NCBI RefSeq assembly: GCF_029836165.1
Contig: NZ_JAOEBG010000031.1
Location: forward strand, 1 to 55,236
Direction: 5' to 3'
From: Pseudomonas sp. GD04091
GTDB taxonomy: Bacteria; Pseudomonadota; Gammaproteobacteria; Pseudomonadales; Pseudomonadaceae
Length of the DNA: 55,236 nucleotides
The translations under genes and the position numbers were made by a program. Under the pieces are notes generated by a model. It saw only the letters and a program-made list of their open reading frames with translations. It did no database searches and had not been told where the DNA came from. Positions 8,996-20,449 of the stretch are shown here, one piece after another (position 1 is the first letter of the stretch; every line of letters begins with the position of its first letter).

Positions 8996-9049
8996 ATCCA
9001 CTCTCGCTCTGCCAAATAGAACAAATCGTAACTCTCGGGCTCGCCGAGC

Positions 9050-9183
9050 CCTGTAGGAGTGGCCTTGCCGAGGCGTCGGACCGGCCGGAAAGGGCTGCGC
9101 AGCAGCCCCAGCTCATGCAGCGCCGCTGAAATCCTGGGGCCGCGATGCGGCCCTTTTGCGGCGCAAGACCGCTCCTACAATGG
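9050..9183. repeat. REP-like inverted pair between serC and gyrA
   Basis: The outer arms CCTGTAGGAGTGGCCTTGCC (from about 9050) and GCAAGACCGCTCCTACA (ending near 9180) are imperfect complements. Between them, GGGCTGCGCAGCAGCCCC and GGGGCCGCGATGCGGCCC are self-complementary. It has the same element family and organisation as the other REP pairs in the window, with more mismatches. Confidence 0.75.
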
Positions 9184-9212
9184 GTCGGCGTTGCCTGTTC
9201 CAATCAGTCAAA

Positions 9213-9234
9213 CGGGGCGACCTTGGTCGCCCCG
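9213..9234 (-). terminator. Terminator after gyrA
   Basis: A perfect 10-bp stem (CGGGGCGACC at 9213-9222, GGTCGCCCCG at 9225-9234) with a TT loop lies 19 bases after the gyrA stop. In the transcript the stem is followed by a short U-containing segment (GTTTGA), so the tail is weak. Confidence 0.7.
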
Positions 9235-9252
9235 CTCGGGTTGTTGCTTCGG

Positions 9253-12015
<2,763 letters not shown>

Positions 12016-12254
12016 GAGAAGCCTGATTCCTTTTTCTGGTGAAACTTCGCTTGATCCCTCGAAGGACGAACGAAGCTCGCCGCCGCAGCGCAAAGAGGTG
12101 CGACGACTTACGACAAATCAATGAGTTGTGCCATGGATCTGCGCAATGAAGACCGCTGCAATGAGCGGCCTTGGAAACTGCCGGATGGTATCACAATCGC
12201 CGGCGGCATGGGAGATATGGCAGGTTGCCGTCCAGCGCCATTCGTTCGGATGTG

Positions 12255-12277
12255 AAAACGCCTCAGTGGAGGCGTTT
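12255..12277 (-). terminator. Terminator overlapping the mtnA stop
   Basis: An inverted repeat (AAAACGCCTC at 12255-12264 and GGAGGCGTTT at 12268-12277) straddles the mtnA stop codon and is followed in the transcript by TTTT. It would end mtnA transcription before the 240-base gyrA leader. Confidence 0.75.
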
Positions 12278-13339
12278 GCGGCACATCAACTGGGCGATTT
12301 TCGCCGTATCCGGGCGCTCGACGATGCCTTTTTCGGTGACGATCACATCGATCAGGTCGGCCGGGGTGACATCGACCACGGGATTGTACGCCTCGACATC
12401 GGCCGTCACCTGGATGCCGGCCACCTCCAGCAGCTCCTCCTCGCCCCGGACCTCCAGCGGAATGTCCTCGCCGGTGGCCAGGTTCAGGTCGATGCTGGTG
12501 CTCGGCGCCACGACCATGAAGCGCAGACCGTGGTGCATGGCCGCCACCGCCATCTGGTAGGTACCGATCTTCGCCGCCACATCGCCATTGGCGGCGACGC
12601 AGTCGGCGCCGACCACCACCCAGGTGATGCCCTTGGTCTTCATCAGATGGCCCATCGCCGCGTCGGCGACCACGGTCACCGGCACGCCGTCGGCGGCCAG
12701 CTCCCACGCGGTCAGGCGCGAGCCCTGCAACCAGGGGCGGGACTCGCAGGCATAGACCTGCTCGACCATGCCCTCCAGCGTCGCGGCACGGATCACCCCC
12801 AGGGCGGTGCCAAAACCACCGGTTGCCAAGGCGCCGGCGTTGCCATGGGTGAGCAGGGCCTGCTCGCTGCCCTGATGCCGACGGATCTGCTCCACGCCGA
12901 ACTGGGCCATGGTCAGGTTGGCCTCACGGTCGCTTTCATGGATGGCCACCGCCTCGGCCTCCATCACCGCCAGCACATCTTCGCCCGGGCGCACGCGCTG
13001 CAGGCGCTCACGCATGCGATTCAGCGCCCAGAACAGATTGGCCGGCGTGGGGCGCGCCTCGCCCAGCAACAGGAAATCCTCCTCCAGCGCCTCTTCCCAG
13101 GCATCGCCTTCGGCCAGGCGCTGACGTAACGCGAGAACCAGCCCATAAGCGGCGCAGATGCCGATCGCCGAGGCGCCGCGCACCACCATTTCGCTGATCG
13201 CCTCGGCCACCTCGGCCACCTCGGTGCAGCTCAGCCAGCACTGTTCGAGCGGCAGCAGGCGCTGGTCGAGCAGGTGCAGCGCACCATCGCGCCACTCGAT
13301 GCCCGTCACCGTTTCCGCCGCCATCAGTTGCTCGCGCAT
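12263..13339 (-). CDS. mtnA: S-methyl-5-thioribose-1-phosphate isomerase
   Basis: 358 residues from MREQLMAAETVTGIEWRDGAL. MVVRGASAIGICAAYG and the C-terminal VVVGADCVAANGDVAAKIGTY are the signature segments of the aIF2B-like MtnA family; the latter carries the catalytic Asp, and a conserved Cys lies in the central region. It converts methylthioribose-1-phosphate to the ribulose form in methionine salvage. The open frame extends upstream into mtaD, but ATG 13337-13339 has GGAG six bases before it. It is divergent from mtaD across about 100 bases. In pseudomonads MTA is deaminated first and the methylthioinosine is phosphorolysed, so the two neighbours belong to one pathway. Confidence 0.96.
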   Translation of the reverse strand: MREQLMAAETVTGIEWRDGALHLLDQRLLPLEQCWLSCTEVAEVAEAISEMVVRGASAIGICAAYGLVLALRQRLAEGDAWEEALEEDFLLLGEARPTPANLFWALNRMRERLQRVRPGEDVLAVMEAEAVAIHESDREANLTMAQFGVEQIRRHQGSEQALLTHGNAGALATGGFGTALGVIRAATLEGMVEQVYACESRPWLQGSRLTAWELAADGVPVTVVADAAMGHLMKTKGITWVVVGADCVAANGDVAAKIGTYQMAVAAMHHGLRFMVVAPSTSIDLNLATGEDIPLEVRGEEELLEVAGIQVTADVEAYNPVVDVTPADLIDVIVTEKGIVERPDTAKIAQLMCRKRLH

Positions 13340-13375
13340 CGCCTCTCCCTGTCGCCCTGGCATCAAAAGCCGGCG

Positions 13376-13413
13376 ATTATAGCGACCCTCAGCCGCGGAC
13401 GCTCGGGTATACT
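13376..13413. promoter_or_regulatory. Back-to-back -10 elements of the mtnA/mtaD intergenic region
   Basis: On the minus strand a consensus TATAAT (complement of ATTATA, 13376-13381) lies 37 bases before the mtnA ATG. On the plus strand TATACT (13408-13413) lies 28 bases before the mtaD ATG. Neither has a good -35 at 17 bases, so both assignments rest on the -10 alone. Confidence 0.45.
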
Positions 13414-13441
13414 GCGGGTTTCGCCGAACCAACCCAGGTAT

Positions 13442-14776
13442 ATGCCGCGCATGTCCACCGCCACTCCCCTCCTCGACCTGCTGCTTGTGCCGGACTGGCT
13501 CGTCCCCGTGGAGCCGGCCGGTGTGGTGCTGGAGGGCCATGCCCTGGGCATCCGCGACGGCCAGATCGTCTGGCTCGGCCCCCGCGAAAGGGCGCCACAG
13601 GCCCGGGAAGTGAAAGACCTGCCCGACTGCGTGCTGACGCCCGGCCTGATCAACGCCCACGGCCATGCCGCCATGACCCTGTTCCGTGGCCTGGCCGACG
13701 ACCTGCCACTGATGAACTGGCTAGAGGAGCACATCTGGCCAGCCGAGGGCCGCTGGGTGGACGAGGCATTCGTGCGCGACGGCACGGATCTGGCCATCGC
13801 CGAGCAGCTCAAGGGCGGCATCACCTGCTTCGCCGACATGTACTTCTACCCTCGCGAGGCCTGCGACCGCGTGCACCGCAGCGGCATTCGCGCACAGATC
13901 GCCGTGCCACTGCTGGACTTCCCCATCCCCGGCGCGCGCACGCCGGAGGAAGGGCTGCACCTGGCCATCGAGCTGTTCGGCGACCTGCGCCACCACCCGC
14001 GCATCACCATCGCCCTCGGTCCGCACGCGCCTTACACGGTCGGCGATGCCAACCTGGAGAAGATCCGGGTGATCGCCAACCAACTGGACGCGCCGCTGCA
14101 CATGCACATCCACGAGACCGCCGGTGAAGTCGAGCAGGCGCTCAAGGACAATGGCGAGCGGCCACTGGCCCGCCTCGCGCGCCTTGGCCTGCTGGGCCCC
14201 AATCTGCAGGCCGTGCACATGACCCAGGTCAGCGACGACGATCTGGCGCTGCTGGTAGAAAGCAACACCAGCGTGATCCACTGCCCCGAATCCAACCTCA
14301 AGCTGGCCAGCGGCTTCTGCCCCGTGGAGCGCCTGTGGCAGGCTGGGGTCAACGTGGCGATCGGCACCGATGGCGCGGCCAGCAACAATGACCTCGATCT
14401 GCTCGGCGAAACCCGCACCGCGGCGCTGCTGGCCAAGGCCGTTGCCGGCTCGGCCACGGCCCTGGACGCCCACCGGGCGCTGCGCATGGCCACGCTCAAT
14501 GGCGCCCGGGCGCTCGGCCTGGCGGCGATCACCGGCTCGCTCGAAGTGGGCAAGGCGGCCGACCTGGTCGCCTTCGACCTGTCGGGCCTGATGCAACAAC
14601 CGGTGCACGACCCGGTCTCGCAGCTGATCTACGCCACTGGCCGCGACTGCGTGAAGGATGCCTGGGTCGCCGGTCACGCCCTGGTGCAGGACCACCGCCT
14701 GACGCGAATGGACGAACAGGCCCTGGCCAGCACCGCCCGCGCCTGGGGAGCCCGCATCGCCGGGCGCAACGAATAA
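13442..14776 (+). CDS. mtaD: TRZ/ATZ-family amidohydrolase, 5'-methylthioadenosine deaminase
   Basis: 444 residues (a start at 13451, MSTATPLLDLL, is about equally likely; AGG at 13436-13438 is close to the first ATG). Metal site residues are in GLINAHGHAAMTLFRG (HxH), HMHIHETAGEVEQAL and the late IGTDGAASNNDLDLL. This is the MtaD/SsnA-like amidohydrolase family. The P. aeruginosa neighbour of mtnA is known as an MTA deaminase, producing methylthioinosine. Pairing with mtnA supports the same role here, in the cytoplasm. Exact specificity over S-adenosylhomocysteine cannot be read from sequence. Confidence 0.9.
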   Translation: MPRMSTATPLLDLLLVPDWLVPVEPAGVVLEGHALGIRDGQIVWLGPRERAPQAREVKDLPDCVLTPGLINAHGHAAMTLFRGLADDLPLMNWLEEHIWPAEGRWVDEAFVRDGTDLAIAEQLKGGITCFADMYFYPREACDRVHRSGIRAQIAVPLLDFPIPGARTPEEGLHLAIELFGDLRHHPRITIALGPHAPYTVGDANLEKIRVIANQLDAPLHMHIHETAGEVEQALKDNGERPLARLARLGLLGPNLQAVHMTQVSDDDLALLVESNTSVIHCPESNLKLASGFCPVERLWQAGVNVAIGTDGAASNNDLDLLGETRTAALLAKAVAGSATALDAHRALRMATLNGARALGLAAITGSLEVGKAADLVAFDLSGLMQQPVHDPVSQLIYATGRDCVKDAWVAGHALVQDHRLTRMDEQALASTARAWGARIAGRNE

Positions 14777-14779
14777 CCG

Positions 14780-14815
14780 GCCGGCAGCCGTGGCTGCCGG
14801 CCCGTGACCTTTTCA
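14780..14815 (+). terminator. Hairpin between mtaD and ubiG
   Basis: A perfect 10-bp stem (GCCGGCAGCC at 14780-14789, GGCTGCCGGC at 14792-14801) lies directly after the mtaD stop, with CCTTTTC beginning seven bases later. It is probably a terminator that separates methionine salvage from ubiG. Confidence 0.6.
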
Positions 14816-14839
14816 TAGAAGCTTCAGAGGACTGTTCAG

Positions 14840-15538
14840 ATGAGCAACGTCGACCACGCCGAAATCGCCAAGTTCGAAGCCCTGGCCCACCGCTGGTGGG
14901 ACCGCGAGAGCGAGTTCAAGCCGCTGCACGACATCAACCCGCTGCGGGTCAACTGGATCGACGAGCGCGTCGGCCTCGCCGGCAAGAAGGTGCTGGACGT
15001 CGGTTGCGGCGGCGGCATCCTCAGCGAGGCGATGGCCCAGCGCGGCGCCACCGTCACCGGTATCGACATGGGCGAGGCGCCGCTGGCGGTGGCCCAGCTG
15101 CACCAACTGGAGTCCGGCGTGGCGGTGGAATACCGACAGATCACCGCCGAGGCCCTGGCCGAAGAGATGCCCGGGCAGTTCGACGTGGTCACCTGCCTGG
15201 AAATGCTCGAGCACGTTCCCGACCCGTCGTCGGTGATCCGCGCCTGCTACCGCATGGTCAAGCCGGGCGGCCAGGTGTTCTTCTCCACCATCAACCGCAA
15301 CCCGAAGGCCTACCTGCTGGCCATCATCGGCGCCGAGTACGTCCTCAAGATGCTGCCGCGCGGCACCCACGACTTCAAGAAGTTCATCCGCCCATCCGAG
15401 CTGGGCGCCTGGAGCCGCGCCGCCGGTCTCGAGGTGAAGGACATCATCGGCCTGACCTACAACCCGCTGACCAAGCACTACAAGCTGTGCAACGACGTCG
15501 ACGTCAACTACATGATCCAAACCCTGCGCGAGGAATGA
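14840..15538 (+). CDS. ubiG: Ubiquinone biosynthesis O-methyltransferase
   Basis: 232 residues with a class I SAM fold. VLDVGCGGGILSEAMA is motif I and DVVTCLEMLEHVPDPSSVI is the acidic/motif II region. The N-terminal HRWWDRESEFKPLHDINPLRVNWI segment is diagnostic of UbiG. It carries out both O-methylation steps of ubiquinone synthesis at the membrane surface. AGAGGA seven bases before ATG fixes the start. mupP follows with two bases between stop and chosen start, so the two are coupled. Confidence 0.97.
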   Translation: MSNVDHAEIAKFEALAHRWWDRESEFKPLHDINPLRVNWIDERVGLAGKKVLDVGCGGGILSEAMAQRGATVTGIDMGEAPLAVAQLHQLESGVAVEYRQITAEALAEEMPGQFDVVTCLEMLEHVPDPSSVIRACYRMVKPGGQVFFSTINRNPKAYLLAIIGAEYVLKMLPRGTHDFKKFIRPSELGAWSRAAGLEVKDIIGLTYNPLTKHYKLCNDVDVNYMIQTLREE

Positions 15539-15540
15539 GC

Positions 15541-16212
15541 ATGCGCCTGCGAGCAGTACTCTTCGACATGGACGGCACCCTGCTGGACACGGCGCCGGAC
15601 TTCATCGCCATCTGCCAGGCGATGCTCGCCGACCGCGGCCTGCCGGCCATCGACGACGCGCGCATCCGCGAAGTGATCTCCGGCGGCGCCCGCGCCATGG
15701 TCGCCGCGACGTTCGCCATGGACCCCGAGGCCGACGGCTTCGAAGCCCTGCGCCTGGAGTTCCTCGAGCGCTACCAGCGCGACTGCGCGGTGCACAGCAA
15801 ACTGTTCGACGGCATGCCGGAACTGCTGGCCGACATCGAAAAAGGCAACCTGCTGTGGGGCGTGGTCACCAATAAACCGGTGCGCTTCGCCGAACCGATC
15901 ATGCAGCGCCTGGGCCTGGCCGAACGCTCGGCCCTGCTGATCTGCCCGGACCACGTGAAGAACAGCAAGCCCGACCCCGAGCCGCTGATCCTGGCGTGCA
16001 AGACGCTGAACCTGGACCCGGCCAGCGTGCTGTTCGTCGGCGACGACCTGCGCGACATCGAGTCCGGCCGCGACGCCGGCACCCGCACCGCGGCGGTGCG
16101 CTATGGCTATATTCATCCACAGGACAATCCCAACAACTGGGGCGCCGACGTGGTGGTGGACCACCCGCTGGAGCTGCGCAAGGTGATCGACAGCGCGCTG
16201 TGCGGCTGCTGA
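15541..16212 (+). CDS. mupP: HAD phosphatase, N-acetylmuramic acid 6-phosphate phosphatase
   Basis: 223 residues with HAD motif I FDMDGTLLDT, the T of motif II in VVTNKPVRF, Lys in KNSKPDPEPL and motif IV VGDDLRDIESGRDAG. The gene between ubiG and yciK in P. putida is MupP, which dephosphorylates MurNAc-6-P in the cell-wall recycling route that bypasses MurA; older annotation calls it phosphoglycolate phosphatase (Gph). Start choice: ATG 15535 (overlapping the ubiG stop) directly abuts the GAGGA, whereas ATG 15541 has ideal six-base spacing, so I use 15541. Specificity is inferred from context. Confidence 0.88.
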   Translation: MRLRAVLFDMDGTLLDTAPDFIAICQAMLADRGLPAIDDARIREVISGGARAMVAATFAMDPEADGFEALRLEFLERYQRDCAVHSKLFDGMPELLADIEKGNLLWGVVTNKPVRFAEPIMQRLGLAERSALLICPDHVKNSKPDPEPLILACKTLNLDPASVLFVGDDLRDIESGRDAGTRTAAVRYGYIHPQDNPNNWGADVVVDHPLELRKVIDSALCGC

Positions 16213-16227
16213 ACCTTCGCGCACCAG

Positions 16228-16313
16228 GGAGGGCTGCGCCCTCCATCGCGACACAAGGCCGCTCCTACAAGGAGCACCCGTCGCCTGTGGGAGCGGCCTT
16301 GCGTAGCAGCCCC
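16228..16313. repeat. REP-like inverted pair between mupP and yciK
   Basis: GGGAGGGCTGCGCCCTCC, then CGCGACACAAGGCCGCTCC, faces CCTGTGGGAGCGGCCTTGCG about 30 bases on. It belongs to the same family as the elements at 6685 and 55170. Confidence 0.8.
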
Positions 16314-16344
16314 AATTGATCGCAACCGATTTAAGGACAGACCG

Positions 16345-17085
16345 ATGTTCGACTACACCGCCCGCCCCGACCTGCTCAAAGGCCGGGTCATCCTGGTCAC
16401 CGGCGCTGGCCGCGGCATCGGCGCCGCCGCCGCCAAGGCCTACGCCGGCCTGGGCGCCACCGTGCTGCTGCTGGGCAAGACCGAGGCCAACCTGAACGAG
16501 GTCTACGACCAGATCGAGGCCGCCGGCCACCCGCAGCCGGTGGTGATTCCGTTCAACCTGGAAACCGCCCTGCCACACCAGTACGACGAGCTGGCAGTCA
16601 TGATCGAAGAGCAGTTCGGCCGCCTCGACGGTCTGCTCAACAATGCCTCGATCATCGGCCCACGCACGCCACTGGAGCAGCTGTCGGGCGACAACTTCAT
16701 GCGTGTGATGCATATCAACGTCAACGCCACGTTCATGCTCACCAGCACGCTGCTGCCGCTGCTGAAGCTGTCGGAGGATGCCTCGGTGGTATTCACCTCC
16801 AGCAGCGTCGGACGCAAGGGCCGAGCCTACTGGGGGGCGTACGGCGTTTCGAAGTTCGCCACCGAGGGGCTGATGCAGACCCTCGCGGATGAACTGGAAG
16901 GCGTGGCGCCGGTGCGCTCGAACAGCATCAACCCGGGGGCCACCCGAACAGCGATGCGCGCGCAGGCCTATCCGAGCGAGAACCCGCAAAACAATCCGCT
17001 GCCGGAGGAAATCATGCCGGTCTACCTGTACCTGATGGGACCCGACAGCAAGGATGTGAACGGGCAGGCGCTGAACGCCCAGTAA
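16345..17085 (+). CDS. yciK: YciK-type short-chain dehydrogenase
   Basis: 246 residues of the classical SDR family. The NAD(P)-binding motif is VTGAGRGIGAAAAKAY (TGxxxGxG), then LLNNASIIG, a catalytic Ser in FTSSSVGRKGRA and YGVSK as the catalytic Tyr-Lys pair. The sequence is YciK-like, including FDYTARPDLLKGR at the start. Substrate is unknown. Position after ubiG-mupP is conserved in Pseudomonas, but a REP pair separates them, so co-transcription is uncertain. A REP-like element immediately follows and may stop convergent transcription from the TenA-like gene. Confidence 0.92.
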   Translation: MFDYTARPDLLKGRVILVTGAGRGIGAAAAKAYAGLGATVLLLGKTEANLNEVYDQIEAAGHPQPVVIPFNLETALPHQYDELAVMIEEQFGRLDGLLNNASIIGPRTPLEQLSGDNFMRVMHINVNATFMLTSTLLPLLKLSEDASVVFTSSSVGRKGRAYWGAYGVSKFATEGLMQTLADELEGVAPVRSNSINPGATRTAMRAQAYPSENPQNNPLPEEIMPVYLYLMGPDSKDVNGQALNAQ

Positions 17086-17094
17086 GGCGTTTGA

Positions 17095-17165
17095 CCATCG
17101 CGGGGCAAGCCCGCTCCGGCGCAGCGCCAGCATGGCTGGCGCGAGAGCGGCCTTGCCTCGCGATG
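17095..17165. repeat. REP-like palindrome between convergent genes
   Basis: CATCGCGGGGCAAGCCCGCTC (from 17096, core GGGCAAGCCC) and GAGAGCGGCCTTGCCTCGCGATG form a long imperfect palindrome with GGCGCAGCGCCAGCATGGCTGGCGC at its centre. It occupies nearly the whole gap between yciK and the TenA-like gene and may act as a bidirectional transcription stop. Confidence 0.8.
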
Positions 17166-17168
17166 TTT

Positions 17169-17954
17169 TCAGCCCGCCGCCAACGCCGGGCGCGCGCGCC
17201 CTTGCTGGCGCCCTTCGAGCTGCATGCAGCGCTCCAGGAACAGGAACATGCAGTCGTAGCTCTTGCAGATCGCCCTGCGCAGCTCGGTGCGCAACCCCAG
17301 GGTGGGGTTCTCGCCTGCCAGGGTGCAGATGATCTCCAGCGCCTCCCACGGATGGGCATCGTCGTACTGCGCGTGCATCTTCAACCACTTCATCGCCCGC
17401 TTGCGGGTCTCCTCGGGGAAGCCCTGGGCGTAGGTGTCGGTCGAACAGACCACCGCCGACCACTCGCCGGTCGCGCCCTCGATGGCGTAGTTGGTGGCCG
17501 CCATGGCGATGGCCAGCGACTCGGTGGCGCACACTCGCCAGCACCAGTCGTTGAGACCATTGAGTTCCGGCGGCACCTCCTGGGACTGCAATTCATGCAG
17601 GTGGACGCCGTGGGCCTGGCACCAGTGCACCCAGTAGTCGGCATGGTTGAGCTCGACGCGGATGTTGCGCATCAGCCAGCGTCGCGCCATGTCCTCGCCG
17701 GGGTGGCGGGCATACCGGGTCTTGGTGAGGTTGTGAGCCATGTAGAGGGAGAACTGCTCGACCACCGGCCAGCCACCGATCAGGTACTGGCGGATGGTCG
17801 ACTGCTTGAGCTGGCCGTCGCGCAGGCGTTGGTAGAACTCATGCTCCACCACCCGGCGCTTGCTTTCGCGGCAATCCTCTATCAGTTGTTGGGCCCACTC
17901 CGGATAACTGGCCGGATCCATCAATGGTCCGATCCTTACGAACGCGTCGATCAC
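17169..17954 (-). CDS. TenA/PqqC/CADD-like iron-containing redox protein
   Basis: 261 residues, all-helical heme-oxygenase-like fold. Recognisable parts are VVEHEFYQRLRDG, IRQYLIGGWPVVEQFS, NIRVELNHADYWVHW (E...H) and WLKMHAQYDDAHPWEAL (HxxxDxxH), the carboxylate/histidine pattern of dimetal CADD-like members rather than the Cys-based thiaminase TenA. CADD relatives make p-aminobenzoate from their own tyrosine in chlamydiae. Whether this protein does so is unknown. The start is GTG 17952-17954, with AAGGAG seven bases upstream. It lies 38 bases after the GGDEF-EAL gene on the same strand. Databases usually call it a TenA family regulator, a name the fold does not support. Confidence 0.8.
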   Translation of the reverse strand: MIDAFVRIGPLMDPASYPEWAQQLIEDCRESKRRVVEHEFYQRLRDGQLKQSTIRQYLIGGWPVVEQFSLYMAHNLTKTRYARHPGEDMARRWLMRNIRVELNHADYWVHWCQAHGVHLHELQSQEVPPELNGLNDWCWRVCATESLAIAMAATNYAIEGATGEWSAVVCSTDTYAQGFPEETRKRAMKWLKMHAQYDDAHPWEALEIICTLAGENPTLGLRTELRRAICKSYDCMFLFLERCMQLEGRQQGRARPALAAG

Positions 17955-17992
17955 TGTCAGCTCCTTGATTCCCTGTGATTTCCGGGCGTTGT

Positions 17993-20449
17993 TCAGCGAA
18001 AGGTCCCCGGCGCCCGGTGCAAGAGGGGCCTCGCGGCAATCCGTTGACGCTGCAGGCTGTCGCAGGTGAATACCTGCGGGCGCTCGATGAGATAGCCCTG
18101 GGCGTAATCCACGCCGATCTCCTGCAAGGCCTGCTCGATCAATGGCGTTTCGACGAACTCGGCAATGGTCCGCTTGCCCATGACATGGCCAATGTGATTG
18201 ATCACCTCGACCATCGCCCGGTTGATCGGATCATCGAGCATGTCTTTGACGAAACTTCCGTCGATCTTCAGGAAGTCTACAGGCAAATGCTTCAAATAGG
18301 CGAATGACGACATTCCGGCGCAGAAGTCGTCCAGGGAGAATCTGCAACCCAGCCCTTTCAATTCATTGATGAATCGGATGGCACTGCCCAGGTTGGCGAT
18401 CGCGCTGGTTTCGGTAATTTCAAAACAAATCAGCCGCGGTGGGATATCGAACTCGCCAAACAGCCGTTGGAGGTATTCCAGGAACTTGTCATCGCCGATG
18501 CTGGAACCGGAAAGATTGATCGCGCACATCGCCAGGGGACCTTCCCGTCCCTCGTCCAGGCACTGGCGGATGACCTGAAAGACACTGCGCACCACCCAAC
18601 GGTCGAGGGCGGTCATCAGGCCATAGCGCTCCGCTGCGGGGATGAAGCTGTCGGGCAGGATGGTGCGGCCGCTCTCGTCATGCAGGCGCAGCAGGATTTC
18701 GATGTACCCAGGCCCTTCGTGGGGCTGCAACGGTGCAATTTCCTGGGCATAGAGGCAGAAGCGGTTTTCCTCCAGCGCCACATGCAGCCGCTGGATCCAG
18801 GCCATCTCGCCGAATCGCATCGACAATTCGCTGTCGTCGGCGTGGTACACCTGGACGCGATTACGGCCTTTCTCCTTGGCCATGTAGCACGCCATGTCCG
18901 CGGCCCGCAGGGAAGCCTCCAAGGTGTTGTGGGCCTGGGTGATATGCACCAGGCCAATGCTCACCGTGGTGACGAAGGGCCGCCCCTTCCACACGAAGTG
19001 CAGGCTTTGCACAGCCTGGCGCAGCTGCTCGGCGATGCGTTCGGCCTGCTCCGCGGGGCAGTTCTCCAGCAGCACGCCGAACTCGTCGCCGCCCAGTCGG
19101 GCAAGCGTGTCTCCTTCACGCAAGCCAGATTGCAACACGGCGCAGATATGCCGCAGCAGCTCATCGCCAGCCGCATGCCCGCAGGTATCGTTGACCAACT
19201 TGAACTGGTCCAGGTCGAGGAACATCAGCGAGTGCCGCCCGGCCTGGCGGGCCAGGCCGTTGAGGGCCTGCTCGAGGCGGTATTCGAACTCGCGGCGGTT
19301 GGCCAGCCCCGTCAGCGCGTCGTGGGTCGCCTGCCAGGACAGGTTGGCGATGTACTGGCGTTCCTGGGTCATGTCGTGGAGCACCACGACGATACCGCTG
19401 ACCTGCCCTTCGGTGAGGATCGGCGAGCCCACCAGGTTGACCGAAACCGTACTGCCGTCCAGACGCTGGATGAGCCGCGCATGCTCGGCGCCACCTTTGA
19501 GGCTGCCGCTGAACACCTGCTCGACCAACGTGCGGCTGTCGGCCTGGGCATTTTCGTCGAGCACACTGAACAACGCCGCCAGGGGCAGCCCTTGGGCCTG
19601 GGCGGCCTGCCAATGAGTCAGCTGTTCGGCAGCCGGATTCATGTAGGTGATGCAACCGTCGACATCGGCGGTGATCACCGCGTCACCGATCGATGCCAGG
19701 GTGATCTGCGCCCGCTCCTTCTCCTCTTGCAGCGCACTGGCGAACGCCTGGCGCTGGGCCAGCAACTTGCTCGAGCGACGCCAGGCCATGGCGATGAGGA
19801 ACAGCGCGGTGGCCAGGTTGGTGAGCATCAGCACTTTCAGCAACATGCGCGAGCCTTCGCCCAGGGCATCGCTGAAAGCCTTGGCCGCCGGCGTCACGCC
19901 ATCGTTGATGGCGACGATGCGCGCCCTCCAGCTGGCCATCTGTCGCGCGTCGACGTTGCCGGCGGCAAACCCCTCGCGCATCTGGCCGGCCAGCACATCC
20001 AGCTGGCGCAGGTAATCGTCGCCGATGTTCCAGTAGTCGATGGCGGTCTCCATGTAGCTGACATGGCGGAAGTTGCGATAGAACCAGATGATCCGGGCAA
20101 CGTCGTCGGGATGGTTGCCTCCCTGCAGAATGCCCCGACGCGCGGCTTCGAGATCGGGAACGGGCCGGTCAAGGGCCAGGCGCAGGTCATGGTCGCCCTG
20201 GGGCACGAGGATGGCCCGGCGATAACGCTCGTAAGTCAGCGGATCGCGATCGGCCACGTACAGATTGAGGTAATAGATGGCGTCTTTCTGCGCCTTGGAC
20301 CACAGGCTTTCGCCCGCCACGTAGGCACGCATGGCAGACAGGGCGTAAAGGCTGAGGCTGCCCAGCAGCACCTGGAAAACCACAACGGCGACGAATGGCC
20401 AGATGATACCCAGCAGCTTCGGCGCTTCGAGAGTCCGTTTTCCCTTCAT
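17993..20449 (-). CDS. Membrane PAS-GGDEF-EAL c-di-GMP protein
   Basis: 818 residues. A membrane segment at about 13-36 and another at about 203-222 flank a helical extracytoplasmic sensor. A PAS domain (about 245-365), GGDEF (about 370-530) and EAL (about 560-805) follow. The cyclase site RLGGDEFGVLL is intact and preceded by an RxxD inhibitory site (REGD). The EAL signature is EILLRL instead of EALLRW, and the loop is DDFCAGMSS instead of DDFGTGYSS; however, the Asn (INLSG), EITET, DFLKID and QGYLIERP elements remain. It could have both activities or be mainly a cyclase. No specific P. putida name could be given. Confidence 0.9.
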   Translation of the reverse strand: MKGKRTLEAPKLLGIIWPFVAVVVFQVLLGSLSLYALSAMRAYVAGESLWSKAQKDAIYYLNLYVADRDPLTYERYRRAILVPQGDHDLRLALDRPVPDLEAARRGILQGGNHPDDVARIIWFYRNFRHVSYMETAIDYWNIGDDYLRQLDVLAGQMREGFAAGNVDARQMASWRARIVAINDGVTPAAKAFSDALGEGSRMLLKVLMLTNLATALFLIAMAWRRSSKLLAQRQAFASALQEEKERAQITLASIGDAVITADVDGCITYMNPAAEQLTHWQAAQAQGLPLAALFSVLDENAQADSRTLVEQVFSGSLKGGAEHARLIQRLDGSTVSVNLVGSPILTEGQVSGIVVVLHDMTQERQYIANLSWQATHDALTGLANRREFEYRLEQALNGLARQAGRHSLMFLDLDQFKLVNDTCGHAAGDELLRHICAVLQSGLREGDTLARLGGDEFGVLLENCPAEQAERIAEQLRQAVQSLHFVWKGRPFVTTVSIGLVHITQAHNTLEASLRAADMACYMAKEKGRNRVQVYHADDSELSMRFGEMAWIQRLHVALEENRFCLYAQEIAPLQPHEGPGYIEILLRLHDESGRTILPDSFIPAAERYGLMTALDRWVVRSVFQVIRQCLDEGREGPLAMCAINLSGSSIGDDKFLEYLQRLFGEFDIPPRLICFEITETSAIANLGSAIRFINELKGLGCRFSLDDFCAGMSSFAYLKHLPVDFLKIDGSFVKDMLDDPINRAMVEVINHIGHVMGKRTIAEFVETPLIEQALQEIGVDYAQGYLIERPQVFTCDSLQRQRIAARPLLHRAPGTFR

